This document shows, in pieces, positions 1 to 9,443 of a stretch of 64,000 nucleotides of DNA. The notes beneath the pieces were generated by a model. It ran no database searches. It saw nothing but the letters and a program-made list of their open reading frames with translations, and was not told the origin of the DNA. Each line of letters begins with the position of its first letter. Positions within the stretch are counted from its first letter, which is position 1. The DNA comes from Hahella sp018986435 (GTDB lineage Bacteria; Pseudomonadota; Gammaproteobacteria; Pseudomonadales; Oleiphilaceae). Made by a program: the position numbers and the translations under genes. The stretch is taken from assembly GCF_050749805.1 (NCBI RefSeq), contig NZ_CP192738.1:5704001-5768000 (forward strand), written 5' to 3'.

Positions 1-517
1 CAGCGGCGGCTGGAACTTCGGTCCGGAAGACGGCTTCCAGGCGTCCCTTTCCTATATTCAGGTTCTGATCTTCATCGTCACTATCATCTCCATGACAGTG
101 CTGACGCTGTTTATCTCTCGCTCCAGAATGGGTAGAGCCTGTCGCGCCGTCGCGCAGGATTTGAAAATGGCGAACCTGCTTGGCATCGACACCAACCGCG
201 TTATCGCTTCCACTTTCGTCATTGGCGCAGCGCTGGCGGCGGTTGCAGGCACACTGCTCGGTATGTACTACGGCGTCGTAAATGCATTCGTCGGATTCAT
301 TGCAGGCCTTAAAGCCTTTACTGCAGCCGTTCTTGGCGGCATCGGCAGTATCCCTGGCGCAATGCTGGGCGGCATCATTCTCGGCGTCACCGAAAGTATG
401 ACCGCCGCGTATTTCAGCACAGAGTACAAAGACGTTGTCTCTTTTGCGCTACTGGTGCTGATCTTGTTGTTTAAGCCGACAGGCATACTCGGCAAGCCGG
501 AAGTGGAGAAAATCTAA
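1..517 (+). CDS. livH: LivH, branched-chain amino acid ABC transporter permease (C-terminal part)
   Basis: Only the last 171 residues are present; the frame is open to the window edge (first full codon at position 2), so the start lies upstream. LivH is one of the two inner-membrane permeases of the high-affinity leucine/isoleucine/valine importer. The visible part has several hydrophobic helices and the family loop with RMGRACRAVAQD followed by LLGIDTNRVI, the permease segment that contacts the ATPases. The stop overlaps the livM start (TAATG), showing translational coupling in a livHMGF operon. The periplasmic binding protein (LivK/J) is not in the window. The family call is firm from motif and gene order. 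Confidence 0.95.
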   Translation, partial: SGGWNFGPEDGFQASLSYIQVLIFIVTIISMTVLTLFISRSRMGRACRAVAQDLKMANLLGIDTNRVIASTFVIGAALAAVAGTLLGMYYGVVNAFVGFIAGLKAFTAAVLGGIGSIPGAMLGGIILGVTESMTAAYFSTEYKDVVSFALLVLILLFKPTGILGKPEVEKI

Positions 518-1812
518 TGCGCAAGAATCTGCCGTTCGCTTTATTCACGGCCGTCATTACTCTGGTTCTGTCCTTGCCGATTTTAGGCCTGAAGCTGACT
601 CATGAAGGCACCAAACTCGTACTCGAAGGCGCTACGCAAAGCACCTACGTGTACATTTTCCTCGCCGCTGCAGCGGTTTTCCTGAGCCAGCTGTTTAGAG
701 AGCAACTAAATGCCGCCAAGGCGGCGGTCAAGCCAAAAGGAAATATTCTGGCCAAGCTAATGCCGCCAGAAGAAAAGCGCGACATGGCTGGCAAAATCTT
801 TTTTGTCGTCCTGCTTATCGCCGCAGTTCTGATTCCTTTCAACACCGGACGCATCTGGTCGGATATCGCTACTTTGGCGCTTATCTACGTTATTCTCGGC
901 CTTGGTCTGAATATCGTAGTCGGTCTGGCTGGCTTGTTAGACTTGGGATACGTGGCTTTCTATGCTGTCGGCGCTTATAGCTACGCCCTGTTATCGCAAT
1001 ACTTTGGTTGGTCATTCTGGGTGTGTCTGCCTATCGGAGCGTTGCTTGCTGCGACATTCGGTTTCCTGCTGGGCTTCCCGGTATTGAGATTACGCGGCGA
1101 CTATCTCGCCATCGTGACTTTAGGTTTTGGAGAAATCATCCGCATTCTCTTGAACAACCTGACCAGTCTGACTGGCGGACCTAACGGTATTGGCGGCATT
1201 CCTAAGCCAACGATTCCAATGCTGCAGTTCGATCCTGAATTCTCCATCGTTAACCTGGAATTCAGCCGTAGAGCCGCCGAAGGCAATGTTGCATTCCATG
1301 AGTTCTTTGGCGTTCCTTACGACTCATCTTTGAAAGTTGTCGTGCTTTACCTGATCGCACTAGTGTTGGCTTTGGTGACGATCTTCATCGTTCGCCGCCT
1401 GATTCGCATGCCTGTAGGGCGCGCATGGGAAGCCCTGCGTGAAGATGAGATCGCATGTCGCTCACTGGGCTTGAACCGTACTGCTATCAAGCTGTCCGCC
1501 TTCACCATCGGCGCAGCATTCGCAGGTTTTGCCGGCTCCCTGTATGGCGCTCGCCAAGGCCATATCAGCCCTGAGTCGTTCATCTTCTTCGAGTCCGTTA
1601 TTATCCTCGCCATCGTTGTTCTTGGCGGCATGGGCTCGCAAATCGGCGTCATGGTCGCAGCCGTTCTGGTGGTGCTGCTTCAGGAATTGTCGCGGGAATT
1701 CGACGAGTATCGCCTACTCGCGTTCGGTATGGTCATGGTGTTGATGATGATCTGGTGTCCGCAAGGCCTGATCCCGATGAAACGCCCACATCTGCAGTTG
1801 AAACAGGAGTAG
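517..1812 (+). CDS. livM: LivM, branched-chain amino acid ABC transporter permease
   Basis: This 431-residue multi-pass membrane protein is the second permease of the branched-chain amino acid importer. The first ~115 residues hold two hydrophobic stretches and a basic linker, an N-terminal extension usual in gammaproteobacterial LivM. The core then shows the family signature GLNIVVGLAGLLDLGYVAFY (around residue 130) and the EAA-like loop PVGRAWEALREDEIACRSLG, which docks on LivG/LivF. Start ATG overlaps the livH stop by one base, and livG follows 4 nt after the stop. Length and order match the standard liv operon. Confidence 0.96.
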   Translation: MRKNLPFALFTAVITLVLSLPILGLKLTHEGTKLVLEGATQSTYVYIFLAAAAVFLSQLFREQLNAAKAAVKPKGNILAKLMPPEEKRDMAGKIFFVVLLIAAVLIPFNTGRIWSDIATLALIYVILGLGLNIVVGLAGLLDLGYVAFYAVGAYSYALLSQYFGWSFWVCLPIGALLAATFGFLLGFPVLRLRGDYLAIVTLGFGEIIRILLNNLTSLTGGPNGIGGIPKPTIPMLQFDPEFSIVNLEFSRRAAEGNVAFHEFFGVPYDSSLKVVVLYLIALVLALVTIFIVRRLIRMPVGRAWEALREDEIACRSLGLNRTAIKLSAFTIGAAFAGFAGSLYGARQGHISPESFIFFESVIILAIVVLGGMGSQIGVMVAAVLVVLLQELSREFDEYRLLAFGMVMVLMMIWCPQGLIPMKRPHLQLKQE

Positions 1813-1816
1813 GACA

Positions 1817-2572
1817 ATGCTGTCTGTTCGCGATTTATCCATGAGGTTCGGCGGCCTGCTCGCAGTAAACGGCGTGTCGCTGGACGTCAACGAACGGGAA
1901 ATCATTTCCATTATCGGCCCTAACGGCGCAGGTAAAACGACCGTCTTTAACTGCATCTCCGGTTTCTATAAGCCGACCTCGGGTCAAATCACCTTTAAAG
2001 GTAAGCAGGTACAAGGGTTGCCTGACTTTAAGATTTCCCGCCTTGGCATGGTTCGCACGTTCCAACACGTGCGTCTATTCAACCGCATGACGGTGATTGA
2101 AAATCTGTTGGTGGCGCAGCATCGTCACGTCAACACCAACCTGCTTTCTGGCTTATTGAAGACGCCTTCTTATCGTAAGAAAGAAAGCGAGGCCATGGAG
2201 AAAGCCGCCTATTGGCTCAAAAAAGTCGATCTGCTGCCACTCGCCAACCGCGAAGCGGGCAACCTCGCTTACGGTCAACAACGCCGTCTGGAAATTGCTC
2301 GCTGCATGGTAACAGGACCGGATCTATTGATGTTGGACGAACCCGCAGCCGGCTTGAACCCGAAAGAGACTCGGGATCTCGACGAGCTGATAGTCAGCCT
2401 GAAGCATGACTACAACGTCTCCATTCTGTTAATTGAACACGATATGGGGCTGGTAATGGGCATTTCTGATCGCATCTATGTTGTCAGCCAAGGCACGCCT
2501 CTGGCCGACGGCAAGCCTGATGAAATTAGAACGAACCCTGATGTCATCAAGGCGTATTTGGGAGAAGACTAA
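1817..2572 (+). CDS. livG: LivG, branched-chain amino acid ABC transporter ATPase
   Basis: This 251-residue cytoplasmic ATPase energises the Liv importer together with LivF. Walker A is GPNGAGKTT (around residue 35). Instead of the canonical LSGGQ, the signature region reads LAYGQQRRLEIARCM, as usual in LivG. Walker B is LLMLDEPAAGLNPKE, and the switch histidine is in LLIEHDM. The C-terminal tail (VIKAYLGED) is the LivG-type ending. A ribosome-binding site, AGGA, lies just before the ATG inside the livM end (caggagtaggacaATG). The stop overlaps the livF ATG, so the two ATPases are translationally coupled. Confidence 0.97.
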   Translation: MLSVRDLSMRFGGLLAVNGVSLDVNEREIISIIGPNGAGKTTVFNCISGFYKPTSGQITFKGKQVQGLPDFKISRLGMVRTFQHVRLFNRMTVIENLLVAQHRHVNTNLLSGLLKTPSYRKKESEAMEKAAYWLKKVDLLPLANREAGNLAYGQQRRLEIARCMVTGPDLLMLDEPAAGLNPKETRDLDELIVSLKHDYNVSILLIEHDMGLVMGISDRIYVVSQGTPLADGKPDEIRTNPDVIKAYLGED

Positions 2573-3273
2573 TGCTTACACTCGAGAATGTTTACACCCA
2601 CTACGGCAAGATCGAAGCTCTGCACGGCATCAGTCTGGAAGTCAATCAAGGTGAAATCGTCTCATTAATCGGTGCCAACGGCGCAGGTAAAACCACGTTG
2701 TTGATGACGGTCTGTGGCGACCCGAGAGCCAGTGATGGCCGCATCACCTTCATGGGTAAGAACATCACCGAAACGCCGACATCTGAAATCATGCGCAGCG
2801 GCATCGCCATTGTGCCTGAGGGTCGCCGTGTTTTCTCTGGTCTCACGGTAGTCGAGAACCTGCAGATGGGCGCGTTTTTCTCTGACAAGAGCGACTTTGC
2901 GCGCACGCTGGAATACGTCTATGACCTGTTCCCACGCTTACGCGAACGCCACAGCCAACGTGCAGGTACAATGTCTGGCGGTGAACAGCAAATGCTGGCG
3001 ATCGGGCGCGCCCTGATGAGCCATCCTAAAATGTTGTTCCTGGACGAGCCGTCATTAGGTCTGGCTCCGATTATCATCAACCAGATATTTGAGATCATCG
3101 GCAAGCTCAGAGAAGAAGGCATGACCATCTTTCTGGTGGAGCAGAACGCCAACCAGGCCCTGCGTTTGGCGGATCGTGGTTATGTATTGGAAAACGGCAA
3201 AGTCGTGCTTCAGGATACCGGCGCAAACCTGTTGGTGAACGAGGACGTTCGCAAAGCTTACCTAGGCGGCTAA
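2572..3273 (+). CDS. livF: LivF, branched-chain amino acid ABC transporter ATPase
   Basis: The second ATPase of the Liv importer, 233 residues, the usual LivF length. It shows Walker A GANGAGKTT, the LivF-specific IVPEGRRVFSGLTV block around residue 90, signature MSGGEQQMLAIGRALM, Walker B LFLDEPSLGLAP and switch FLVEQN. It is the last gene of the operon: the ATG overlaps the livG stop and a GC-rich hairpin with a T-rich tail follows 20 nt after its own stop. The next gene is on the opposite strand. Confidence 0.97.
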   Translation: MLTLENVYTHYGKIEALHGISLEVNQGEIVSLIGANGAGKTTLLMTVCGDPRASDGRITFMGKNITETPTSEIMRSGIAIVPEGRRVFSGLTVVENLQMGAFFSDKSDFARTLEYVYDLFPRLRERHSQRAGTMSGGEQQMLAIGRALMSHPKMLFLDEPSLGLAPIIINQIFEIIGKLREEGMTIFLVEQNANQALRLADRGYVLENGKVVLQDTGANLLVNEDVRKAYLGG

Positions 3274-3292
3274 ACAACCGCCTCATCTATCC

Positions 3293-3331
3293 GGCGGCGT
3301 CGCAGGCTACCCCTGAGCGCCGCCTTTCCTT
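3293..3331 (+). terminator. Probable intrinsic terminator of the liv operon
   Basis: A 7-bp perfect stem GGCGGCG/CGCCGCC (3293-3299 with 3318-3324) encloses an 18-nt loop and is followed by TTTCCTT. It starts 20 nt after the livF stop and sits at the convergent end of livF and the DUF4105 gene. The T tract is imperfect. Confidence 0.6.
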
Positions 3332-5222
3332 AAAAGTAATATCGGTAGGCTATCTCAGCCTCCCATCTGCCGTCACTGCGATTCCATTCTTGAGACAAGT
3401 GCGCTCTGAAAGCATGGTTTTGCGCCAGATCGAAGTTTTGCTCCAGCACCCCGCGATAGCGTATTTCATCACTACTAAAGTACTCGCCTTCCACTCTTGT
3501 GGACTGAAAACCCCAGGGCAAATTCAATAAATAGCCCGTACTTATTCCCGCCGCCGGGGTGATCCAGGTCTTATACTCCGGATCATGCTCCAAACGCGCG
3601 GTCAAAAAGCCGAACAGGCTCAATCCTTCCGCTACGTCATAACTGCGCCCAGCGCCGCCATTTACTTGATAGGCCTTGTCACCGCCAAAGTCACTCCAGA
3701 CGCGCTCAAAGCCCGCCTGAACTTTCCATGACAATGGACGCAGAAACTTATTAACCGGCGATTGCGAAATAATATTAATAATGTCGAAGCGATGCAGCTT
3801 CCAATTGTCATTCTCGTAAAAGCGAAACTGAGCGTCGCCTGCAATTATTTGAGCGCCTCGTGGATAGCCTTCCTGACGATCCAGTAAATCATGATAGCTG
3901 TATCTGAATTGAAGCTGAGTAAAAGCATCCGCATCACGACTACCGCCGCCAATGCCCATCATGGTGCTGCCATGCCCAGTTTCGGGTGGCTCAGGGATAG
4001 CTGGCTTAACACTATCTGCAGGCAGTTGGCTTATCCGTTGCAGCAGTTTAAAGCTACGGCGCGCCAGATCCGGACTCCTTTGTGTCTTTCTCTGCTCGTA
4101 GCGATTATAGCTGTAAGCGGTCTGCGCCACCGCGCCTTGCCGGGAAAGCGGTAAAGCGCTGAAGTCCAAGGACGCCATCATCTCCGGGTTCTCCGCCACC
4201 AGGTAGGCCAACTCTCTCTCGGACTCATCCAACCGGCGTATTCTTTCCTTCAACAGCACGGCCTCAGAGGGACGATAGCGCCGTTCCGCCACATAACGCC
4301 CTTCTATGACCGCGCGGACAGTGTCGGCCGGAATTGCCGTCAAAGGAAACTTCGATGTCAGAGGCGAAGACGGACGCGCTATCTCAAGTAACTCAAGAAG
4401 ACGGAAGGCGCAGTTTTCATCCAGAAAGTAATACTTGAAACGCACATCTTTCAGCTCCCATAAGTGCATCAACATCCGCTCTACTTCCTCGGGAGTCAGG
4501 TTCAGGCGATATTCCCACATGTCCCGGTTTTCCATGTAGCTGTACTCTTTGATCTTTTCAAAGTAACGCATCATGCTGAACTGACCAGGGTAACCGCCAG
4601 CAAGACCTCTATAAGCAAAGAAAATGGAGTTGTCGTCGCCATTGATAGTCGCCCCGAAGTTAAGCGCCCAGGACAACCATTCCGAGTCGTCTTCAACGTT
4701 TGCAGGATCAAATCTCAGAAAAGTATGCCCAAACATTGACGATGGACTATTCAAATAGGCGGCCGGAAAAATCAAAGAAACTCTGGCTGCGTTTACCTCC
4801 TCGCGCCACTGACGGTATTCTGGGCATGGCAATGGCGTTTGCAAGGAGGCAATATTCGGGAGCTGCGACTCAAGCCATTTCTTACGCAAAGGAAAGCGAC
4901 ACACAATACTTTCTCTTATACCTCTAGCATCACTCACCATAGCTTGCAGGGTTGCCTCAAGTTCCGCCTCGGCATCAACCTTTCCTGTTTTCGCCAGAAA
5001 AAAACTTGGATCATCAATGAAACTTGAATAGCCGGTCGGGCTCAAGGAGTCAGAGCGAAAATGCAACAACCCTAACCACTCAGAAGAGGAAGCCAAGGTG
5101 TTTAACAACGATTGTTGTCCCTTCAAGGCATCTACAGTGACATCAGAAAGAGCGGCAAATGCAGAGCTGATTAAAAGAAATACAGCAGAAAGGAAAACGA
5201 ACAGAGAATGCTTCAACCGCAT
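3330..5222 (-). CDS. DUF4105 (Lnb N-terminal-like) envelope protein
   Basis: A 630-residue exported protein with an N-terminal signal peptide (basic MRLKH then a hydrophobic run ending SSAFA). Around residues 155-275 it carries the DUF4105 motifs YLNSPSSMFGHTFLRFD and, later, DENCAFRLLELL. This is a conserved Ser/His- and Asn/Cys-bearing domain related in name to the lacto-N-biosidase N-terminal periplasmic domain; its function is not established. The C-terminal ~180 residues read as amphipathic beta strands ending in aromatic YRYYF, as in outer-membrane beta-barrels, so membrane anchoring is likely (inference). The DUF3015 gene lies just upstream on the same strand, 83 nt away. Confidence 0.82.
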   Translation of the reverse strand: MRLKHSLFVFLSAVFLLISSAFAALSDVTVDALKGQQSLLNTLASSSEWLGLLHFRSDSLSPTGYSSFIDDPSFFLAKTGKVDAEAELEATLQAMVSDARGIRESIVCRFPLRKKWLESQLPNIASLQTPLPCPEYRQWREEVNAARVSLIFPAAYLNSPSSMFGHTFLRFDPANVEDDSEWLSWALNFGATINGDDNSIFFAYRGLAGGYPGQFSMMRYFEKIKEYSYMENRDMWEYRLNLTPEEVERMLMHLWELKDVRFKYYFLDENCAFRLLELLEIARPSSPLTSKFPLTAIPADTVRAVIEGRYVAERRYRPSEAVLLKERIRRLDESERELAYLVAENPEMMASLDFSALPLSRQGAVAQTAYSYNRYEQRKTQRSPDLARRSFKLLQRISQLPADSVKPAIPEPPETGHGSTMMGIGGGSRDADAFTQLQFRYSYHDLLDRQEGYPRGAQIIAGDAQFRFYENDNWKLHRFDIINIISQSPVNKFLRPLSWKVQAGFERVWSDFGGDKAYQVNGGAGRSYDVAEGLSLFGFLTARLEHDPEYKTWITPAAGISTGYLLNLPWGFQSTRVEGEYFSSDEIRYRGVLEQNFDLAQNHAFRAHLSQEWNRSDGRWEAEIAYRYYF

Positions 5223-5268
5223 AGGGCGTCATGCGCTCTTAATTGAGATCAGGTTAGAGAAAGAATCA

Positions 5269-5288
5269 ACGCCCGGACCACCGGGCGT
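5269..5288 (-). terminator. Hairpin after the DUF3015 gene
   Basis: A perfect 8-bp stem ACGCCCGG/CCGGGCGT with a 4-nt loop lies 17 nt beyond the stop of the DUF3015 gene. On the minus strand it is followed by TTGATTCTTTCT, a weak T tract, so it may be a leaky terminator or an RNA-stabilising hairpin between the two genes. Confidence 0.5.
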
Positions 5289-5305
5289 CGCTTCATATTC
5301 TGACT

Positions 5306-5788
5306 TCAAGCGGCGTACTTGGAAAGCCTCGTGTCTGTCTTCATCACATCTATGACGGACTGCATCACTTGCTCCGCCGTTACGTTTTCACTGGGGAATA
5401 GCTGATTAAAATTATCATGCATAACCTGGTTAAAACGCGCACGGTCTTCCTGCTTCACTTCTAGAGCGACAGCAACAGTGGTCAAAGCATCTCCATGGCC
5501 GCGCGCTACATCCTCAGAAAACTCATCCATAATTGGCGTAAGGTTAACCAGGGACGATCCACCATAGGTCAGCACGCCATTCGCCGAACATCCGTTGGTT
5601 CCTGAAGTCATGCCGAATGTGTTATTACCCGAAGTGCCATTAGTAATGGTGGCCAAAAGATGGATAGGCAATCCGCTTTCCCCTGCGAACAGCATATTAC
5701 CCCATCCACAGTCCGGCCCCCCTGGAGCTTCGGCAAATGCGCCTGAAGTCATCGACAAAAACCCAACAGCGAGCATCATTTTTCTCAT
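5306..5788 (-). CDS. DUF3015 family secreted protein
   Basis: A 160-residue protein with a clear Sec signal peptide (MRKMMLAVGFLSMTSGAFA). The mature part begins APGGPDCGWGNMLFAG and contains TFGMTSGTNGCSANG, the conserved Gly/Cys pattern of DUF3015. The two cysteines in those motifs may form a disulfide. No enzymatic motif is visible. It precedes the DUF4105 gene in the same orientation, suggesting a shared envelope role; the biochemical function is unknown. Length is typical for the family. Confidence 0.8.
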   Translation of the reverse strand: MRKMMLAVGFLSMTSGAFAEAPGGPDCGWGNMLFAGESGLPIHLLATITNGTSGNNTFGMTSGTNGCSANGVLTYGGSSLVNLTPIMDEFSEDVARGHGDALTTVAVALEVKQEDRARFNQVMHDNFNQLFPSENVTAEQVMQSVIDVMKTDTRLSKYAA

Positions 5789-6033
5789 AACGATTCCTCT
5801 TTCAACGTTAGCTTATTCTCGTCGCGTACCATTTGTGCAAATATCAGCGCCCATCCCGGCAACAAACGCCAACCAACTCGTTTAAACGAGTTGCGACAAA
5901 CTCTTTCTGAAATAGGCATCAAACAGCTATGCTGAAACAGAAACGCTTGGTCATTTCTCACCAGGGCGTACAGACTTGGCGCCATCACATGGCCCGAGGT
6001 AAGCCTAGTTCAGGTATACAGGCAGATCAAATT

Positions 6034-6909
6034 GTGAACGTCAGATCAGATAAATTTAATACTTATACGAAAACTGTTTTCAAACTTGGTTTATTAGGGG
6101 CGCTACTTTTTCTGAGTGCTTGCAGTGGGCTGCTCTTTTACCCCGACAAGCATATCTATCGCACACCCGATCAAGCACAAGTTCGTTACGAGAACATATT
6201 TCTCGATACGCCAGATGGCGAGCGTCTTCATGGATGGTTGCTTCATGCTTCTATGCCATTACGTGGCGTTGTCTATTTCCTTCATGGAAATGCTGAGAAT
6301 ATAAGTACTCACTGCGGTAACGTGATATGGCTTCCTCAGCAGGGCTATGACGTGTTTTGTCTGGACTACCGGGGGTTTGGTTTATCTTCAGGCAAGCCAG
6401 ATATGGCTGGCGCTCTTAGTGATGTAGGAACCGGTTACGAGTGGTTGAAAACACATTATTCAGATGCCAACACGCCCCTTTTTGTGCTTGGACAAAGTAT
6501 CGGCGCAGTGCTCACTATTAATTTTGTAGGGCGGATTCCTCTCAATGATGTAAAACCCACCGCCGTCATCGCCGACGCTCCTTTTAGCGAGCTGAGAGAT
6601 ATAGCACGTGAGAAGCTTGCTGCAGGTTGGCTGACCTGGGCTTTTCAATATCCCTTTTCCTATATGCTTCCAGCGAATTATGACCCTGTAGATTACGTTA
6701 GAAATATCTCTCCCATCCCTTTATTGATAATTCACAGCACCTCAGATCAAGTCATTCCCTATCACCATGGAGAGAGAGTATTTCAGCACGCAGGCGATCC
6801 CAAATACTTCTTAAGCACCGATACGCCTCACACAGCTACCTTTAGCATTCCAGAATATCGCCAAGTCTTACTGAACTTTCTCGCCAATCCCGAGAAATCG
6901 CCACTCTAA
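6034..6909 (+). CDS. Alpha/beta hydrolase, probable lipoprotein
   Basis: A serine hydrolase of the alpha/beta fold (DUF/BEM46-like peptidase S9 relatives). Visible are the oxyanion-hole segment VVYFLHGNAENIS, the DYRGFGLSSG block, the nucleophile elbow LGQSIGA (GxSxG), an acid near IHSTSDQVIP and the catalytic His in TDTPHTATF. The reading frame is open from ATG 5929. I prefer GTG 6034 because it places a lipobox (LLFLSAC) right after a short basic N-terminus; an ATG at 5989 is the other option. The protein is therefore probably membrane-anchored. Substrate is unknown. It is divergent from the DUF3015 gene and convergent with pnp, separated from pnp by a bidirectional terminator. Confidence 0.82.
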   Translation: MNVRSDKFNTYTKTVFKLGLLGALLFLSACSGLLFYPDKHIYRTPDQAQVRYENIFLDTPDGERLHGWLLHASMPLRGVVYFLHGNAENISTHCGNVIWLPQQGYDVFCLDYRGFGLSSGKPDMAGALSDVGTGYEWLKTHYSDANTPLFVLGQSIGAVLTINFVGRIPLNDVKPTAVIADAPFSELRDIAREKLAAGWLTWAFQYPFSYMLPANYDPVDYVRNISPIPLLIIHSTSDQVIPYHHGERVFQHAGDPKYFLSTDTPHTATFSIPEYRQVLLNFLANPEKSPL

Positions 6910-6965
6910 ATTTGGCTGTCAGTCTTGAAATAGACGCAGCCTCTATTCAGGACGGGTCACGGGCA

Positions 6966-6995
6966 TAAAAAAAGCCGCATTATGCGGCTTTTTCT
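6966..6995. terminator. Bidirectional intrinsic terminator between hydrolase gene and pnp
   Basis: The stem AAGCCGCAT/ATGCGGCTT is flanked by A7 on one side and T5 on the other, so it can stop transcription from both convergent genes. It lies 15 nt beyond the pnp stop. Confidence 0.88.
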
Positions 6996-7009
6996 TAGGA
7001 AGAGTGGAA

Positions 7010-9121
7010 TTAACCAGCCATTGAAGCTTTTTCGTCTTCAGTCACTTCCTTAATAGAAAGTTTGATACGGCCGCGAGCGTCAATATCCAGCACCTTAACA
7101 ACGACTTCCTGGCCTTCTTTCAGATAATCAGTGACATTCTCAACGCGCTCTTGCGCGATCTGAGAAATATGCACCAGACCGTCTTTACCAGGCAAGATGT
7201 TCACAAATGCGCCGAACTCAACAATGCGCTCAACCTTACCGCGGTACAGCTTACCAACTTCCGCTTCAGCAGTAATCTCTGTGATGCGATAAATTGCTTC
7301 ATCCGCCGCCAGTTTGCTCTCCGCGTAGATACGCACAGTACCGCTGTCGTCGATATCGATAGAAGCGCCTGTGTCTTCACAAATAGAACGAATAGTTGCA
7401 CCGCCCTTACCAATAACGTCGCGGATTTTATCTGGATCAATCTTGATGGTTTCCATCTTCGGCGCGTTATCCGCAACGGAGTCACGAGGAGCGGAAATCA
7501 CTTTATTCATTTCACCGAGGATATGGAGTCGCGCATGCAGAGCTTGCTCTAACGCAATTTCCATGATTTCGTCGGTAATGCCGTTGATCTTGATATCCAT
7601 CTGCAGCGCAGTGACGCCCTTCTCGGTTCCCGCCACTTTAAAGTCCATGTCGCCCAGGTGATCTTCATCACCCAAGATATCGGTCAATACAGCGAAGCTT
7701 TCGCCTTCTTTAACCAAGCCCATTGCAATACCTGCAACTGGCGCTTTCACAGGAATACCTGCATCCATCAGAGCCAAGCTGCTGCCGCATACGCTGGCCA
7801 TTGAGCTAGAACCGTTTGACTCCGTGATCTCAGAAACACAGCGAACTGCGTAGGGGAATTCCTCAAGATTCGGCATCAACGCCTGTACGCCACGACGCGC
7901 CAAGCGACCGTGACCAATCTCGCGACGACCTACGCCGCCAACTCGGGATGCTTCGCCCACAGAGTATGGAGGGAAGTTATAGTGGAACATGAACGAGTCT
8001 TTCTTCTCACCTTCCAGCGCGTCGACCATCAATACATCACGCATGGTGCCCAGAGTCGCCGTCACCAGAGCCTGAGTCTCGCCACGAGTAAACAATGCAG
8101 AGCCGTGGGTATTCGGCAGTACGCCAACTTCAATTTTCAGGTCACGAACAGTTTTAGTGTCGCGGCCATCAATACGTGGTTCGCCCTTCAGAATGTTCTC
8201 ACGGACACAGGCCTTTTCAAGCTTGCTGAAATACTTTTTGACCAATTCGGCTTCGAATTTGCCTTCTTCTTCACCTGCCAACGCTTCTTCAGCCTGCTGA
8301 CGGAGCTCGCCCAACTTGGCGTAACGATCCGCTTTAACTCGGATGCCGTATGCTTCGCTGATAGAGCCAGCAAATTTGGCCTTCAGCGCATCTAAAAGCT
8401 CAGCATTAACCTCTGGAGCCTGCCAATCCCACTTAGGCTTACCAGCTTCCTGAGCGAACTCTTTGATCGCCTGCACAGCCACCTGCATTTCCTGATGAGC
8501 GAACAATACCGCGCCAAGCATCTGGTCTTCAGTCAACTCTTTCGCTTCAGATTCAACCATCAGAACCGCATCTTCGGTTCCTGCGACAACCATATCCAAG
8601 CTGGAGTTTTCAATTGCTTTAAAACCAGGGTTCAACAGGTAGCCATCTTCTTCAGAGTAACCAACGCGCGCAGCCGCTAATGGGCCCTGGAAGGGAACGC
8701 CGGATATTTCCAATGCCGCCGCAGCGCCAATAATGGATGCGATATCTGGATCGACATCCTTGTTCGCGGACATAACGGTACAAATGATTTGCACTTCATT
8801 CATGAAGCCATTTGGAAACAGAGGACGAATAGGGCGGTCGATCAGACGGGAGGTCAGAGTTTCTTTCTCTGATGGGCGTCCTTCACGCTTGAAATAACCG
8901 CCAGGAATACGACCAGCAGCATAGGTTTTTTCTTGATAGTGAACAGAAAGAGGGAAGAAATCACGTCCTGGAACGGCTTCTTTCTCTGCAACAGCGGTGA
9001 CCAAAACAACAGTATCGTCCATTGTCACCAACACGGCTCCAGTAGCCTGGCGAGCTATTCGGCCAGTTTCCAGAGTGACTGTTGAGTTGCCGTATTGAAA
9101 TGTTTTACGAACTGGGTTCAC
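7010..9121 (-). CDS. pnp: Polynucleotide phosphorylase
   Basis: A 703-residue 3'-5' phosphorolytic exoribonuclease, the RNase-PH-type core enzyme of the RNA degradosome. It has two RNase PH modules (the second containing the FFxxNFPPYSVGE-like block HYNFPPYSVGEASR), an all-alpha linker, a KH domain (DVIGKGGATIRSI, around residue 555) and a C-terminal S1 domain (VERIVEFGAFVNILPGKDG). Length matches the family (~700). It lies 322 nt downstream of rpsO on the same strand, the classic rpsO-pnp order. The long leader between them is where, in E. coli, RNase III and PNPase autoregulate the message. Confidence 0.98.
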   Translation of the reverse strand: MNPVRKTFQYGNSTVTLETGRIARQATGAVLVTMDDTVVLVTAVAEKEAVPGRDFFPLSVHYQEKTYAAGRIPGGYFKREGRPSEKETLTSRLIDRPIRPLFPNGFMNEVQIICTVMSANKDVDPDIASIIGAAAALEISGVPFQGPLAAARVGYSEEDGYLLNPGFKAIENSSLDMVVAGTEDAVLMVESEAKELTEDQMLGAVLFAHQEMQVAVQAIKEFAQEAGKPKWDWQAPEVNAELLDALKAKFAGSISEAYGIRVKADRYAKLGELRQQAEEALAGEEEGKFEAELVKKYFSKLEKACVRENILKGEPRIDGRDTKTVRDLKIEVGVLPNTHGSALFTRGETQALVTATLGTMRDVLMVDALEGEKKDSFMFHYNFPPYSVGEASRVGGVGRREIGHGRLARRGVQALMPNLEEFPYAVRCVSEITESNGSSSMASVCGSSLALMDAGIPVKAPVAGIAMGLVKEGESFAVLTDILGDEDHLGDMDFKVAGTEKGVTALQMDIKINGITDEIMEIALEQALHARLHILGEMNKVISAPRDSVADNAPKMETIKIDPDKIRDVIGKGGATIRSICEDTGASIDIDDSGTVRIYAESKLAADEAIYRITEITAEAEVGKLYRGKVERIVEFGAFVNILPGKDGLVHISQIAQERVENVTDYLKEGQEVVVKVLDIDARGRIKLSIKEVTEDEKASMAG

Positions 9122-9443
9122 TTTGACTCCTTACGAGTGTTTTTAATTTTTAAGCTTAAGTTTTAATCCGGAATCAGCTGCTACTTACCGATTCGAGCCT
9201 TAGATACCCAACAAAGGAACCTTTGATTTATTCGATCTCTCAACAAGATCGCAGACTTCTCCAACACTTAAGGAGCAGGTGTGTACAGAAAATTTCCGTC
9301 AGCGCCCGACCCTCTTGCTTCAATTCATCCGGCTCAATGCCTTCAAAAAATCATCAAGTATCGAATAAATCGGAGGTTCCTCAAAAAGTAACGGGGTATC
9401 AAATATTTGATACCCCGGATACTAAAGCAATACCTTTGTCTTC
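9122..9443 (-). other. rpsO-pnp intergenic region / pnp leader
   Basis: This 322-nt stretch has no gene. It contains a strong hairpin just after rpsO (9393-9416) and a smaller self-complementary CAAAGG-AA-CCTTTG at 9212-9225. In E. coli the equivalent interval holds the rpsO terminator, the pnp promoter and an RNase III-cleaved stem through which PNPase represses itself; that a similar circuit operates here is inference. Confidence 0.6.
9393..9416 (-). terminator. rpsO-proximal hairpin (terminator/processing site)
   Basis: The 24-nt segment is a perfect palindrome, GGGGTATCAAAT/ATTTGATACCCC, which can fold as a stable hairpin with a small loop 27 nt after the rpsO stop. On the minus strand it is followed by GTTACTTTTTG, a modest T tract. 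It is in the place of the E. coli t1 terminator between rpsO and pnp, so partial read-through into pnp is expected. Confidence 0.7.
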
